52,864 nt of DNA from Symploca sp. SIO2C1 (GCA_010692635.1 JAAHGL010000007.1:1-52864), one strand, 5' to 3'. Positions 28,395 to 38,115 are shown, counted from the stretch's first letter. Translations and numbers: made by a program. The notes: generated from the sequence alone by a model not told the origin.

Positions 28395-29972
28395 ATGCAA
28401 CACAAAATTCTTTACGTTCGCCTCCCTTGCAATCCCATCTTTCCGATTGGGGTTGTTTACTTAGCAGATCACGTTCAGAAACTCTTCCCAGAAGTTAAGC
28501 AGCGTATTTTTGATCTGGGAGCTGTGCCTCCCTTAGATTTTGCTCGTGCTCTTGATACCTGTGTAGATGAGTTTCAACCAACAATGTTGGTGTTTTCCTG
28601 GCGCGACATTCAAATTTATGCACCAGTAGGTGGTAGAGGTGGGAACCCTCTGCAAAATGCCTTCGAGGTGTACTATGCTCGCAATCCCTTAGTCAAGTTA
28701 CGGGGAGCTTTCGGTGGCTTTCGTCTAGCTGTATCATACTACCAGGAGCTTTGGCAAAATTTAGGATTGATTCGACGGGGTTGGAAGCGAGCGAAAAAAT
28801 ATAACCCAGAGGCTCGCCTGATTGTCGGTGGTGGTGCTGTGAGTGTTTTTTATGAGCAGTTGGGCAATCAACTGCCAACAGGTAGCATCATTTCCGTTGG
28901 GGAAGGAGAAGCTCTACTAGAAAAAATTCTCAGGGAGCAAGATTTTCGGGATGAGCGCTGTTATGTGGTGGGAGAGACGAAGCCACGCAATCGCCTGATC
29001 CACGAATGGCCAACTGCGATTGAAAAAACTGCTTGCAATTACAACTATATCGAAAGTATCTGGCCAGAATTTGAGTATTATCTGCAAGAGCAAGACTTCT
29101 ACATTGGAGTCCAAACCAAGCGCGGTTGTCCTCACAACTGCTGTTACTGTATCTATACCGTAGTCGAAGGTAAACAGGTGCGCATTAACCCGGCAGACGA
29201 AGTTGTGGCAGAGATGCGTCAACTATACAACCGGGGGATCCGTAACTTCTGGTTCACCGATGCTCAGTTTATCCCAGCTCGTAAGTTCATTAAAGATGCT
29301 GTTGAACTATTGGAAAAAATCCTCGACTCTGGGATGACGGATATTCATTGGGCTGCATACATTCGAGCAGATAATCTTAACCCAGAACTGTGCGAGTTGA
29401 TGGTCAAGACTGGGATGAATTACTTTGAAATTGGCATCACCAGTGGTTCTCAAGAACTCGTGCGGAAGATGCGGATGGGTTACAATCTACGCACAGTCTT
29501 AGAAAACTGCCGCGATTTAAAAGCAGCAGGCTTCAATGACTTGGTTTCGGTCAACTACTCTTTTAATGTAATAGATGAACGACCAGAAACCATTCGTCAG
29601 ACTATTGCTTATCATCGGGAGTTGGAGCGCATCTTTGGAGCTGATAAAGTTGAACCAGCTATCTTTTTTATTGGTCTGCAACCTCACACTCACCTAGAAC
29701 AGTATGCCTTTGATAACAACATTGTCAAACAAGGCTACAACCCGATGAGCCTCATGCCTTGGACAGCCAAGAAACTCCTCTGGAATCCAGAACCCTTGGG
29801 TTCTTTTTTTGGAGAAGTTTGCCTCCAAGCATGGCGACAAAATCCTAATGATTTTGGTCGTGAGGTGATGAAGATTCTCGAAGAGAGACTAGGTTGTGCT
29901 GATTTAGGGGAAGCACTAACTGCTCCCATGACATCCCAGGAAAAACCTCACAAACAACTAGTTACTGTTTAA
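28395..29972 (+). CDS. B12-binding-type radical SAM protein (PSII high-light acclimation family)
   Basis: A 525-residue protein. The N-terminal part (about 1-190) resembles a cobalamin-binding-like Rossmann domain (GVVYLADHV, LVFSWRD, LIVGGGAVSVFYEQLG, GEGEALLEKIL). The radical SAM domain follows with the cluster motif CPHNCCYC (C245, C249, C252), then FWFTDAQFIPA, GMNYFEIGITSGS and LVSVNYSFNVIDERPETI. The classic B12-ligand DxHxxG is not evident, so cobalamin may not bind. Highly similar cyanobacterial proteins are annotated as photosystem II high-light acclimation radical SAM proteins; I recall that name with moderate confidence. The substrate is unknown. It is single on this strand, with 73 bases to the DICT gene. 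Confidence 0.8.
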   Translation: MQHKILYVRLPCNPIFPIGVVYLADHVQKLFPEVKQRIFDLGAVPPLDFARALDTCVDEFQPTMLVFSWRDIQIYAPVGGRGGNPLQNAFEVYYARNPLVKLRGAFGGFRLAVSYYQELWQNLGLIRRGWKRAKKYNPEARLIVGGGAVSVFYEQLGNQLPTGSIISVGEGEALLEKILREQDFRDERCYVVGETKPRNRLIHEWPTAIEKTACNYNYIESIWPEFEYYLQEQDFYIGVQTKRGCPHNCCYCIYTVVEGKQVRINPADEVVAEMRQLYNRGIRNFWFTDAQFIPARKFIKDAVELLEKILDSGMTDIHWAAYIRADNLNPELCELMVKTGMNYFEIGITSGSQELVRKMRMGYNLRTVLENCRDLKAAGFNDLVSVNYSFNVIDERPETIRQTIAYHRELERIFGADKVEPAIFFIGLQPHTHLEQYAFDNNIVKQGYNPMSLMPWTAKKLLWNPEPLGSFFGEVCLQAWRQNPNDFGREVMKILEERLGCADLGEALTAPMTSQEKPHKQLVTV

Positions 29973-30000
29973 TAAGCATAGAGGTCTTAAACCAAATTAA

Positions 30001-30035
30001 TCAATTGTCAATTATCAATTATCAATTATCAATTG
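30001..30035 (+). repeat. (ATCAATT)n short heptanucleotide array
   Basis: About four to five units (one variant, GTCAATT) in the leader just before the DICT gene start at 30046. It is the same unit as at 22934. Confidence 0.85.
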
Positions 30036-30045
30036 ATAACCAATT

Positions 30046-31458
30046 ATGCTTAAAGGTTCGATTTTACAAAAGCTAGATACAGCTCATCGGAGTAGTAAAA
30101 AACCTCTGAATTTTGGGGTTTATTACAAAAACACACTTATTGCTCTGTGTCATGCCTTGGAAGACTTCATTCTTGAGTCTGACAGTGCTCCATTAATGAT
30201 TACTGCATTCCAACGGGGTAAGTGGTACTTGCAAGAGGCAGAACGCTATGGAGAGATAGCTCAGAAGTCCTCTCAGGTAGTGATTATGGCAGCTGCTGAT
30301 AGTGGCTTTTTTGAACACCCCACTAGTCAGCTCTCAAATGTTGCCTTAATTAACCTAGAACCCTCTGATCCCGTGGCTCAAGAGTGGCACTTAATGATTC
30401 TGTCTCCGAGATACACAGCAATGGTTTTATGTCAAGAGTTATCGGAGTCGGATTATGGTTCTCAGGGACCACCAGAGCAGGACATAGAGCGCAAATTTTA
30501 TGGCTTTTGGACTTTCGAGCCAGATTTGGTAATGGAAGTAGTGAGAGTTGCGATCGCTCATATTGGTAGTTATGATCAGGACTTGCAACAAGCCTTAACT
30601 ACTCGAGTAAAGCAAATTACTGCTTCTGTCACCGAAGAACGAGATGATCTAGGGGTAGTGGTACAACGGGTAGTAGATTATCTCCAAGATAGTCAAAAGA
30701 ACTTATCCCAACTGGGACAGACTAATCCTGATGCTTCAGAGTTTTATCAACAGGCGTTAGATGAAAACCTGGTTTCTAACGAAATGCAAGCCTTTTTACG
30801 GATGGCTCAGTTAATTGATCAGGCAAACGCTTCTAATCCGATGCTAGCAGCAGAAGTCACGGCTCTCTCAGAAGCCATGGGACAGCTATTGGATTTACCA
30901 GCTTGGCAACTAAAACGACTGCGCCTTGCTGGTTTGTTGCATGGACTAGTTCCTTCCTTGGGTACAGGGATTTCTTCTGAGGATCAAGGACCTAGTTGTC
31001 CTTTAGTTTCTGGAGTACAAGCATTACGAGCCATGCCACAGTTAAGAGCAGTTGCTCAAATTATCACTCATCAAACTGAGCGGTGGGATGGTACGGGTAT
31101 ACCTGCTGAGTTAGCTTATGATGCTATTCCCTTAGAATCAAGAATTTTGGGGCTGATTACAGAGTTTCAGCAGCGAGTCAATCAACAGCGGATGTCCCAG
31201 GCAAGGGAGGGTCAGTTAACTCTTAGTCACGAAGAGATTTTGTCTCAAGCTTTAGCTGAGTGTCAAGCACTCTCAGGGAAAACATTTGATCCCAAACTAG
31301 TTGAAGCTTTAGGTTTGATGGTGATGGGAATGCAACAGGGTATGAACCTACAGGCAACTCAACCGAAAATTGCATCAGGGATGTGGTTACTTGACTCCCA
31401 TGCTGAGGAAGAGACGCAATTGGGAATTGAGAATTGGGAATTGGGAATTGGGAATTGA
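30046..31458 (+). CDS. DICT sensory domain with degenerate HD-GYP-like domain
   Basis: A 470-residue protein. Residues 1 to about 180 fit the DICT domain ([71 protein letters not shown]), which in cyanobacteria accompanies two-component and cyclic-dinucleotide proteins. A helical linker leads to a C-terminal part (about 255-440) with HD-GYP echoes: [15 protein letters not shown] where HD would be expected, and [15 protein letters not shown] (about 342-356) in place of HHExxDGxGYP. The metal-binding HD pair is not intact, so phosphodiesterase activity is doubtful. The last residues ([12 protein letters not shown]) are encoded by a GGGAATT array that supplies the stop codon. Confidence 0.75.
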   Translation: MLKGSILQKLDTAHRSSKKPLNFGVYYKNTLIALCHALEDFILESDSAPLMITAFQRGKWYLQEAERYGEIAQKSSQVVIMAAADSGFFEHPTSQLSNVALINLEPSDPVAQEWHLMILSPRYTAMVLCQELSESDYGSQGPPEQDIERKFYGFWTFEPDLVMEVVRVAIAHIGSYDQDLQQALTTRVKQITASVTEERDDLGVVVQRVVDYLQDSQKNLSQLGQTNPDASEFYQQALDENLVSNEMQAFLRMAQLIDQANASNPMLAAEVTALSEAMGQLLDLPAWQLKRLRLAGLLHGLVPSLGTGISSEDQGPSCPLVSGVQALRAMPQLRAVAQIITHQTERWDGTGIPAELAYDAIPLESRILGLITEFQQRVNQQRMSQAREGQLTLSHEEILSQALAECQALSGKTFDPKLVEALGLMVMGMQQGMNLQATQPKIASGMWLLDSHAEEETQLGIENWELGIGN

Positions 31459-31498
31459 GAATTGGGAATTGGGAATTGGGAATTGGGAATTGGGAATT
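31422..31498 (+). repeat. (GGGAATT)11 array overlapping the 3' end of the DICT gene
   Basis: Eleven 7-bp units, two of which are GAGAATT. Units up to 31458 are translated; a TGA created in a GAGAATT unit ends the DICT reading frame. The rest lies in the spacer to the pentapeptide gene. Confidence 0.95.
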
Positions 31499-31523
31499 GT
31501 TTAATTGTTAATGGAAAATAGAA

Positions 31524-32165
31524 ATGGAAATAGAGGCAATTCAGGCAGGGAGACTTAAGCAAGTACCGGGGGCAGATTTAGAAGACGAAGATTTTTCTGG
31601 CTGCCAATTGCAGCGAATTAATCTTGCTGGTGCCAATTTGGTGGGAACGAATTTTGCCAGTTGCAATCTCAATGGTGCTCGTTTGGATGGTGCTAATTTA
31701 ATTGGTGCTCAATTGGTAGCAGCAGACTTACGAGCAAACTTGTTGGGAACTAATTTGATGCAAGCTGACTTAAGTGGTGCTGACTTACGGGGTAGCAATC
31801 TCCGAGGGGCAAACTTGATGGGAGCGAAGCTGACTAAAGCATCTTTGGCTGGTGCTTTTCTCAGTGGAGTAAATTTGATGGGGGTGAATTTACAAGGGGT
31901 AGATTTTCGAGGTGCTGACTTGCGAGGAGCTAATCTCAATGGTGCAAATTTACAAGGAGTAGATTTTTCTCAAGCAGATTTACAAGGAGCTAGCTTGACT
32001 GAAGCTAATTTAGAGGAGGCAGATTTGCGAGGGGCGAATCTGGCTGGAGCTAATTTGGCTGGAGCAAATCTGCTCTGTGCAGAGTTGGATGGTGCGAAGT
32101 TGGATGGGGTAAATTTGGAGCGAACTTGTTTAGTTGGGACTTCTGTAGCGCAAATGGTTTCTTGA
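31524..32165 (+). CDS. Pentapeptide-repeat protein
   Basis: A 213-residue protein made almost entirely of A(D/N)LxG-type pentapeptides from residue about 30 to 205 (LAGANLVGTNF, LSGADLRGSNLRGANLMGA). It should fold as a right-handed quadrilateral beta helix of about eight coils. There is no signal peptide. Family members occur as DNA-mimic topoisomerase protectors and as structural or signalling proteins; nothing specific decides here. It is 65 bases after the DICT gene and 247 bases before the TIR-WD40 gene on the same strand, so the three could share expression, though the gaps are repeat-filled. Confidence 0.9.
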   Translation: MEIEAIQAGRLKQVPGADLEDEDFSGCQLQRINLAGANLVGTNFASCNLNGARLDGANLIGAQLVAADLRANLLGTNLMQADLSGADLRGSNLRGANLMGAKLTKASLAGAFLSGVNLMGVNLQGVDFRGADLRGANLNGANLQGVDFSQADLQGASLTEANLEEADLRGANLAGANLAGANLLCAELDGAKLDGVNLERTCLVGTSVAQMVS

Positions 32166-32412
32166 AGTTTATTCAACAATGGATAATGAATAATGGATAA
32201 TGGATAATGGACAATGGATAATGGATAATTACCTCTCTTTGAAAGAAGAGGATTGAACTTAAGGAAAATATTTTCTTTTTATTTTCTTCATAAATGAAGA
32301 GGTCAAAGACCAAATTTATCAATTATCAATTATCAATTATCCATTATCAATTATCCATTATCAATTATCCATTATCCATTCATCACATTTAACTTGGAAC
32401 AAACATGAGGCA
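32166..32412 (+). repeat. Spacer filled with (AATGGAT)n and (ATCAATT/ATCCATT)n heptamers
   Basis: AATGGAT-type units (about 32180-32227) and inverted-sense ATCAATT/ATCCATT units (about 32318-32382) flank a short unique core. The two arrays are imperfect inverted complements, so a long hairpin can form between the pentapeptide and TIR genes. Confidence 0.8.
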
Positions 32413-35400
32413 ATGACAACCTTCTTTGATGCCTTCATCTCCTATGGAAGAGCCGACAGTAAAGCCTTTGCCCAAAAACTTCAAGCTTGTCTCCAGGAAC
32501 AGGGTTTTAAAGTCTGGTTTGATTTCAATGATATTCCCCTAGCTGTAGACTTCCAGCATCAGATTGATGATGGTATTGAGAAATCCAATCACTTCCTCTT
32601 TGTTATTGCTCCTCATGCTGTCAATTCGCCCTATTGCCTCAAAGAAATTGAGCTAGCGATTAAGCTCAATAAACGGATTATTCCTCTCTTACACGTCATG
32701 TCCATTAGCCAGTCAATCTGGCAGCAGCGCTATCCTAATGGCACTCAGGAAGAGTGGGAAGCGTATCAGGAAAAGGGGTTACACGAAAGCTATCAGAATA
32801 TGCACCCAACTATCCGTAAACTGAACTGGGTGTATTTCCAAGAAGAGACAAACGATTTTGAAAAATCCTTAGCCGACTTAGTTAAGTTACTCCGTTCTCA
32901 TACTGACTATGTGGAACAACATACTCAGTTGTTAGTTAAAGCACTTGAGTGGGAGAGGAATCAAAAGCAAAATAGCTGGCTCTTAGTTGGGGAAGAGAGG
33001 CAACAGGCTGAAGCTTGGCTGAAGATAAGGTTTAAGGATGAACAACCCCCTTGTACTCCCACTGATTTACATTGCGAATACATCACTGAAAGTGTCAAAA
33101 ATGCCAATAACTTAATGACACAGGTGGTTATTGCCTGCAGTGAAGAGGATCAAGCGACGATGGCAAAGATTCGTTGCAGTTTAAGGCGAGAAAGTATTAC
33201 CGTTTGGACTAATACAACCGATATTCGCACCGGAGAAGCCTTTGAGGAGGCGATTAAGCGGGGAATTGAACAAGCGGATAATTTAGTCTATCTACTGTCA
33301 CGGGACTCGGTAAACTCAACCTACTGTCAACAAGAATTAGACTTGGCAGTATCACTGCACAAGCGGATTATTCCCCTATTGGTAAGGGAAACCTCAGAGG
33401 CACAAGTACCCTTAGCGCTACGAGGATTACAGTATATTGACCTTACGGATAATGTCAAAGAAGAGGATTATCGGCTTGATGAAAGTGAATTATTGAGAAT
33501 TCTACATCAGGATGAAGCTTACTATCGAGAGCATAAGATATTACTGACTAAAGCACTCAAGTGGCAAGAGCAATACTCCAATCCCAGTATTCTGCTACGA
33601 GGCTATAACTTACGCAGTGCAGAGGCATGGTTAAAGGTGGCGCAGAAAAGGACACAACACCCACCCACTGCCTTACAGGCAGAATTCATGGCTGAAAGTC
33701 TGCGACAACCGCCGTTTGAATCCCTGGATGTGTTTATTTCTTACTCCCGTGCAGATTCGGATTTGGCGAGAAAGCTGAATGATGGGTTGCAGATGCAGGG
33801 AAAAACCACCTGGTTTGATCAGGAAAGTATTGCCTCGGGGAGTGACTTTCAGCAGGAAATTCAGCTAGGTATTAAAGCTTGTGATAACTTTTTGTTTATT
33901 CTCTCACCCCGTTCCATCAAATCTCCCTACTGTGCTGACGAGGTGGAATATGCGGCAAGTTTAAATAAGCGTTTTGTCACGGTATTGCATCAGCCAGTAG
34001 ATACAGCAGATTTACATCCAGAGTTAGCCAAGATACAGTGGATTGATTTTAATCAGCACCAACGGGAGTTTAATGCCAATTTCAATCAATTGGTTAGAAC
34101 TTTAGATACGGATAGAGAACACGTTCACATGCATAGCAAATGGTTGCAGCGAGCGTTGGAGTGGGAACAGAAGGGAAAAATTGATGATTTATTGTTGCGA
34201 GGCAGTGAATTTTTGCTGGCGAAAAACTGGTTAGAGAAAACAGCGCAACAAGAGAAACAGCCTGGGGCGACTGGATTACAGCAAGAATTTATTGAGGCAA
34301 GTGAACAGGCAATTACGGTAGCAGAGGAAGAGGAAAAACGCCGACAAGAGCAAATGCTACACTTGCAAGCAGAACGGGCAAAGGAAGCAGAAGCTCGATT
34401 AGTCGAACAGAAAAAAAGTGCTAAACGACAAAAAATATTCCTGGTAGCTGTCAGTACAGCCTTAGTCGCTGCGGTTGGTGTTGGTGCGGTAGCAGTCTAT
34501 CAATGGAAACGAGCCAAAAAAATCACTGAAGGTCAAGTCAATGCTTTAGGTCAATTTTCCTCGATGCTAGCTAAGTCAAATCGGGACTTCGATGCACTAA
34601 TTGAAGCGATCCGAGCCGGGAGTTTACTGGAAGGGTTGATGGGAAGGAAGTTGGAACTTGAGGACAAACCACAACTTCAAGAGCCAATTTTGAGAACTTT
34701 GCAGTCGTTTATTTATGAAGATAAATTTAAACAACACAATGTTCTTGTTCATCAAGCTACAGTCTTCAGCGTGGCATTCAGCCGAGACGGCAACACCATT
34801 GCTTCTGCTAGTGATGATAACACAGTAAAACTGTGGAATCTACAAGGAGAGCTGCTCCGTCCCCTCGAAGGTCATAAAGCTCCAGTCTACAGCGTAGCAT
34901 TCAGCCCAGATGGCAACACTATTGCTTCTGCTAGTGATGATAACACAGTAAAGCTGTGGAATCTACAAGGAGAGCTACTCCGTACCCTCGAAGGTCATAA
35001 AGCTCCAGTCTACAGCGTAGCGTTCAGCCCAGATGGCAACACCATTGCTTCTGCTAGTGGGGATAACAAAGTGAGGCTGTGGAACCGACAAGGAGAGCTA
35101 CTCCGTACCCTCGAAGGTCATGAAGCTCCAGTAATCAGCGTAGCGTTCAGCCCAGATGGCAACACCATTGCTTCTGCTAGTGGGGATAACAAAGTGAGGC
35201 TGTGGAATCGACAAGGAGAGCGGCTCCGTACCCTCGAAGGTCATGAAGCTCCAGTAATCAGCGTAGCATTCAGCCGAGACGGCAACACCATTGCTTCTGC
35301 TAGTAGGGATGAAACAGTAAAGCTGTGGAATCTACAAGGAGAGCTACTCCGTACTCTCAAAGGTCATAAAGATTTCGTCAGGAGCGTAGCATTCAGCCGA

Positions 35401-36555
35401 GACGGCAACACCATTGCTTCTGCTAGTGGAGATAAAACAGTAAAGCTGTGGAATCTACAAGGAGAGCTACTCCGTACTCTCGAAGGTCATGATGGTTTTG
35501 TCACCAGCGTAGCATTCAGCCGAGACGGCAACACTATTGCTTCTGCTAGTGATGATAACACAGTAAAGCTGTGGAATCGACAAAGAAAGCTACTCCGTAC
35601 CCTCAAAGGTCATGATGGTTTTGTCACCAGCGTAGCATTCAGCCGAGACGGCAACACTATTGCTTCTGCTAGTGATGATAACACAGTAAAGCTGTGGAAT
35701 CTACAAGGAAAACTACTCCGTAACCTCAAAGGTCACAATGGTTTTGTCAACAGCGTAGCGTTCAGCCCAGACGGCAATACCATTGCTTCTGCTAGTAGGG
35801 ATGAAACAGTAAAGCTGTGGAATCTACAAGGAGAGCTACTCCGTACCCTCAAAGGTCATGATGGTTTTGTCACCAGCGTAGCGTTCAGCCAAGACGGCAA
35901 CACCATTGCTTCTGCTAGTGATGATAAAACAGTAAAGTTGTGGAATCTACAAGGAGAGCTACTCCGTACCCTCAAAGGTCATGATGGTTTTGTCACCAGC
36001 GTAGCATTCAGCCGAGACGGCAACACCATTGCTTCTGCTAGTGAAGATAAAACAGTAAAGCTGTGGAATCTACAAGGAAAGCTACTCGATAAAATCGAAG
36101 GCCATGAATTGACAGTCACCAGCGTAGCGTTCAGCCAAGACGGCAACACCATTGCTTCTGCTAGTGAAGATAAAACAGTAAAGCTGTGGAATCTACAAGG
36201 AAAGCTACTCGATAAAATCGAAGGCCATGAATTGACAGTCACCAGCGTAGCGTTCAGACCAGACAGCAACACCATTGCTTCTGCTGGTCAGATGAGCAAG
36301 GTAAAGCTGTGGAATCTACAAGGAGAGCTACTCCATATTCTCCCAGGTCATGAAGATTTCGTTACCAGCGTAGCATTCAGCCCAGATGGAAAGACCATTG
36401 CTTCTGCCAGTGCCGATAACACAGTGAAGCTGTGGAATTTAGAGGATTTAACTCTAGATTCACTCATGGAGGAAGCTTGTAATTGGGTTAAGGATTACTT
36501 GAAGCACAACGCCCCAGAAAGTGATCAGTCTTTGTGTGATGATTTTGCACATTAA
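32413..36555 (+). CDS. Triple TIR - membrane segment - 14x WD40 protein
   Basis: A 1380-residue protein. Three TIR modules lie at about 1-165, 235-362 and 434-570. Each holds the acidic residue expected at the NADase position in S-x-YC--E: E78, E308 and E510. Each is followed by a linker with the pattern LL-KALEW...LL-G...AEAWL. TIR2 is most divergent at its start (VVIACSEEDQ versus FISYSRAD). A charged coiled region (about 640-672) precedes one hydrophobic helix (about 674-697). Fourteen 41-residue WD40 units (about 775-1345) follow, enough for two seven-bladed propellers; repeats are nearly identical even in DNA. TIR domains cleave NAD+ or act as scaffolds in immunity and cell-death signalling. 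WD40 arrays recognise partners. A sensor-effector role, perhaps defence or programmed death, is inferred. Confidence 0.85.
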   Translation: MTTFFDAFISYGRADSKAFAQKLQACLQEQGFKVWFDFNDIPLAVDFQHQIDDGIEKSNHFLFVIAPHAVNSPYCLKEIELAIKLNKRIIPLLHVMSISQSIWQQRYPNGTQEEWEAYQEKGLHESYQNMHPTIRKLNWVYFQEETNDFEKSLADLVKLLRSHTDYVEQHTQLLVKALEWERNQKQNSWLLVGEERQQAEAWLKIRFKDEQPPCTPTDLHCEYITESVKNANNLMTQVVIACSEEDQATMAKIRCSLRRESITVWTNTTDIRTGEAFEEAIKRGIEQADNLVYLLSRDSVNSTYCQQELDLAVSLHKRIIPLLVRETSEAQVPLALRGLQYIDLTDNVKEEDYRLDESELLRILHQDEAYYREHKILLTKALKWQEQYSNPSILLRGYNLRSAEAWLKVAQKRTQHPPTALQAEFMAESLRQPPFESLDVFISYSRADSDLARKLNDGLQMQGKTTWFDQESIASGSDFQQEIQLGIKACDNFLFILSPRSIKSPYCADEVEYAASLNKRFVTVLHQPVDTADLHPELAKIQWIDFNQHQREFNANFNQLVRTLDTDREHVHMHSKWLQRALEWEQKGKIDDLLLRGSEFLLAKNWLEKTAQQEKQPGATGLQQEFIEASEQAITVAEEEEKRRQEQMLHLQAERAKEAEARLVEQKKSAKRQKIFLVAVSTALVAAVGVGAVAVYQWKRAKKITEGQVNALGQFSSMLAKSNRDFDALIEAIRAGSLLEGLMGRKLELEDKPQLQEPILRTLQSFIYEDKFKQHNVLVHQATVFSVAFSRDGNTIASASDDNTVKLWNLQGELLRPLEGHKAPVYSVAFSPDGNTIASASDDNTVKLWNLQGELLRTLEGHKAPVYSVAFSPDGNTIASASGDNKVRLWNRQGELLRTLEGHEAPVISVAFSPDGNTIASASGDNKVRLWNRQGERLRTLEGHEAPVISVAFSRDGNTIASASRDETVKLWNLQGELLRTLKGHKDFVRSVAFSRDGNTIASASGDKTVKLWNLQGELLRTLEGHDGFVTSVAFSRDGNTIASASDDNTVKLWNRQRKLLRTLKGHDGFVTSVAFSRDGNTIASASDDNTVKLWNLQGKLLRNLKGHNGFVNSVAFSPDGNTIASASRDETVKLWNLQGELLRTLKGHDGFVTSVAFSQDGNTIASASDDKTVKLWNLQGELLRTLKGHDGFVTSVAFSRDGNTIASASEDKTVKLWNLQGKLLDKIEGHELTVTSVAFSQDGNTIASASEDKTVKLWNLQGKLLDKIEGHELTVTSVAFRPDSNTIASAGQMSKVKLWNLQGELLHILPGHEDFVTSVAFSPDGKTIASASADNTVKLWNLEDLTLDSLMEEACNWVKDYLKHNAPESDQSLCDDFAH
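34760..36450 (+). repeat. 123-bp tandem repeats encoding the WD40 units
   Basis: Roughly fourteen 123-bp units within the TIR-WD40 gene. The core stretch coding for GNTIASAS-D---VKLWN is almost invariant at DNA level, while the bases for the GH-x-x-V surface positions vary (GHKAPV, GHEAPV, GHDGFV, GHELTV). Adjacent units such as 7-8, 10-11 and 11-12 are close to identical, suggesting recent duplications. Confidence 0.9.
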
Positions 36556-36758
36556 CTCATCCCCCGGCTACAGCACAGGGGATTTCGTGTTATTTGTTGT
36601 TTGTTATTTGTTGTTTGTTATTTGTTGTTTGTTATTTGTAAGCCCAGACGCATTCACTTTGCATGTTTCGGACGGGCGAGACGCCCATTCCACAAGAAAT
36701 TGACCATTACTCTATAAGCATTCTTAATTCTTAATTCCGCGCAGCGGTACTAGGTAAT

Positions 36759-37886
36759 ATGATTCCCAAGATTACTACTGTTCCCATTCAACACCTAGCC
36801 TCAGGCGATCGCCTTGCCATTCAAGTCTATCAATTTAGTGGTAGTCAACCAGGAAAAAAAGCATACTTACAAGCCAATCTCCACGGTGCGGAAATTGTCG
36901 GTAATGCAGTGATTCATCAACTGATTGAATTTCTCATGAGTCTTGATGATAACCAGCTAGTTGGGGAAATTTGGTTAGTCCCTGTCTGCAACCCCCTCAG
37001 TACGAATCAGCGCCATCACGCTTTTTCTACAGGCAGATTTAATCCTTATGATGGCAAAGACTGGAACCGTATCTTCTGGGATTATGAGAAAAGGTGTGAT
37101 GATTTGGCTGCCTTTGCTCAATCTCAGATCAATCTTGATGTTACTGAAATTTACAGCAACTATCTGGAACGAATTCAAGCAAGTTTTGCTCAAGAACTAG
37201 CTAAAATACAATCTCCTAGTGGATTGCCCTTCCGTGACCGCTATCGCTATCAGCTACAATCTTTATGTCTTGATGCCAACTATGTGATTGATATTCATAG
37301 TTCTACAGACCAAGCTATTGATTATCTGTATTGCTTTCACAGTCGTGAAGAAAGTGCTAAGGCTTTTATTCTTAACTATAGTATTTTGATGAATGAGTAC
37401 GATGGAAATACCTTTGATGAAGCTTTTCTCAAACCCTGGTTAGCACTGGAAAAGCAATTAGCAGAACTCGGTAAAACAATTAAGTTTGAGCTTGAATCCT
37501 GGACATTGGAGTTAGGTTCTGGTAGGGAGATGAATCCAGAATCAGTAGCAAAAGGGATTCAGGGGATCAAAAATTACTTAGCCCAAAAGGGAATGTTGAA
37601 AATTGCTGATTTTCCTCTAGCAGAAACGGCATCTCACCGGATAAATTTTGTTGGCAAAAGTCAGATTAGAAGATACTATGCCCCCCTAGGTGGCATGATT
37701 CAAGCAAAAGTTGAACTAGGTAGCCAGGTTAAGGCAGGAGAACGACTCTATCAGCTACTGAGCTTCAATAAAAATCGAGAATTACCGACTGTAATCGATG
37801 TCTGTGCAGAAACTGAAGGTATAGTTTTTACCGTATCCACTAATCATGCTGTCAATGAAGGGGAGTATGTACTATCAGTGGCATAG
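36759..37886 (+). CDS. Succinylglutamate desuccinylase/aspartoacylase-family deacylase
   Basis: A 375-residue M14-like zinc hydrolase. Zinc ligands are visible as H42 and E45 (NLHGAEIVG) and H180 (VIDIHSSTD). FELESWTLELGSG supplies the conserved glutamate region, and the C-terminal beta domain (GGMIQAKVELGSQVKAGERL) is also typical. Family enzymes cleave N-acyl groups from amino acids or small molecules. It is longer than AstE or aspartoacylase because of a helical insertion at about 105-165. It lies 203 bases after the TIR-WD40 gene and ends before a hairpin terminator near 38116. The substrate cannot be inferred. Confidence 0.8.
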   Translation: MIPKITTVPIQHLASGDRLAIQVYQFSGSQPGKKAYLQANLHGAEIVGNAVIHQLIEFLMSLDDNQLVGEIWLVPVCNPLSTNQRHHAFSTGRFNPYDGKDWNRIFWDYEKRCDDLAAFAQSQINLDVTEIYSNYLERIQASFAQELAKIQSPSGLPFRDRYRYQLQSLCLDANYVIDIHSSTDQAIDYLYCFHSREESAKAFILNYSILMNEYDGNTFDEAFLKPWLALEKQLAELGKTIKFELESWTLELGSGREMNPESVAKGIQGIKNYLAQKGMLKIADFPLAETASHRINFVGKSQIRRYYAPLGGMIQAKVELGSQVKAGERLYQLLSFNKNRELPTVIDVCAETEGIVFTVSTNHAVNEGEYVLSVA

Positions 37887-37954
37887 CTAGTGTTTGCTGA
37901 ATAAGTAACAAGTAACAAGTAAAAAGTAACAAGTAAGAAGGAATGAAGTATTTA

Positions 37955-38057
37955 TACCAAATCCGCTTTACCAAGGGTCTATTAAAAAAAATCAAAGCCT
38001 TTGTCTGGAAAAGATTTGGGGATTTTGATAAGTACCCCATAATAACCGGATTTGGTA
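37955..38057. mobile_element. 103-bp MITE with TACCAAATCCG ends and TTA duplication (copy 2)
   Basis: 102 of 103 bases match the copy at 12763-12865. It is flanked by TTA on both sides (37952-37954, 38058-38060). The related repeat at 52575-52590 has a single TTA at the same point (GCATTTATCCTCG) and is therefore an empty target site. Confidence 0.92.
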
Positions 38058-38115
38058 TTATCCTCGTGGGTGAGCACTTCCATTCTCCAAGGTTACTCAG
38101 GGATTTCCCATGAAA

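Noticed and set aside
31709-32179. Minus-strand frames of repetitive K/R-F-A-P composition
   Set aside because: They are antisense reads of the pentapeptide repeats.
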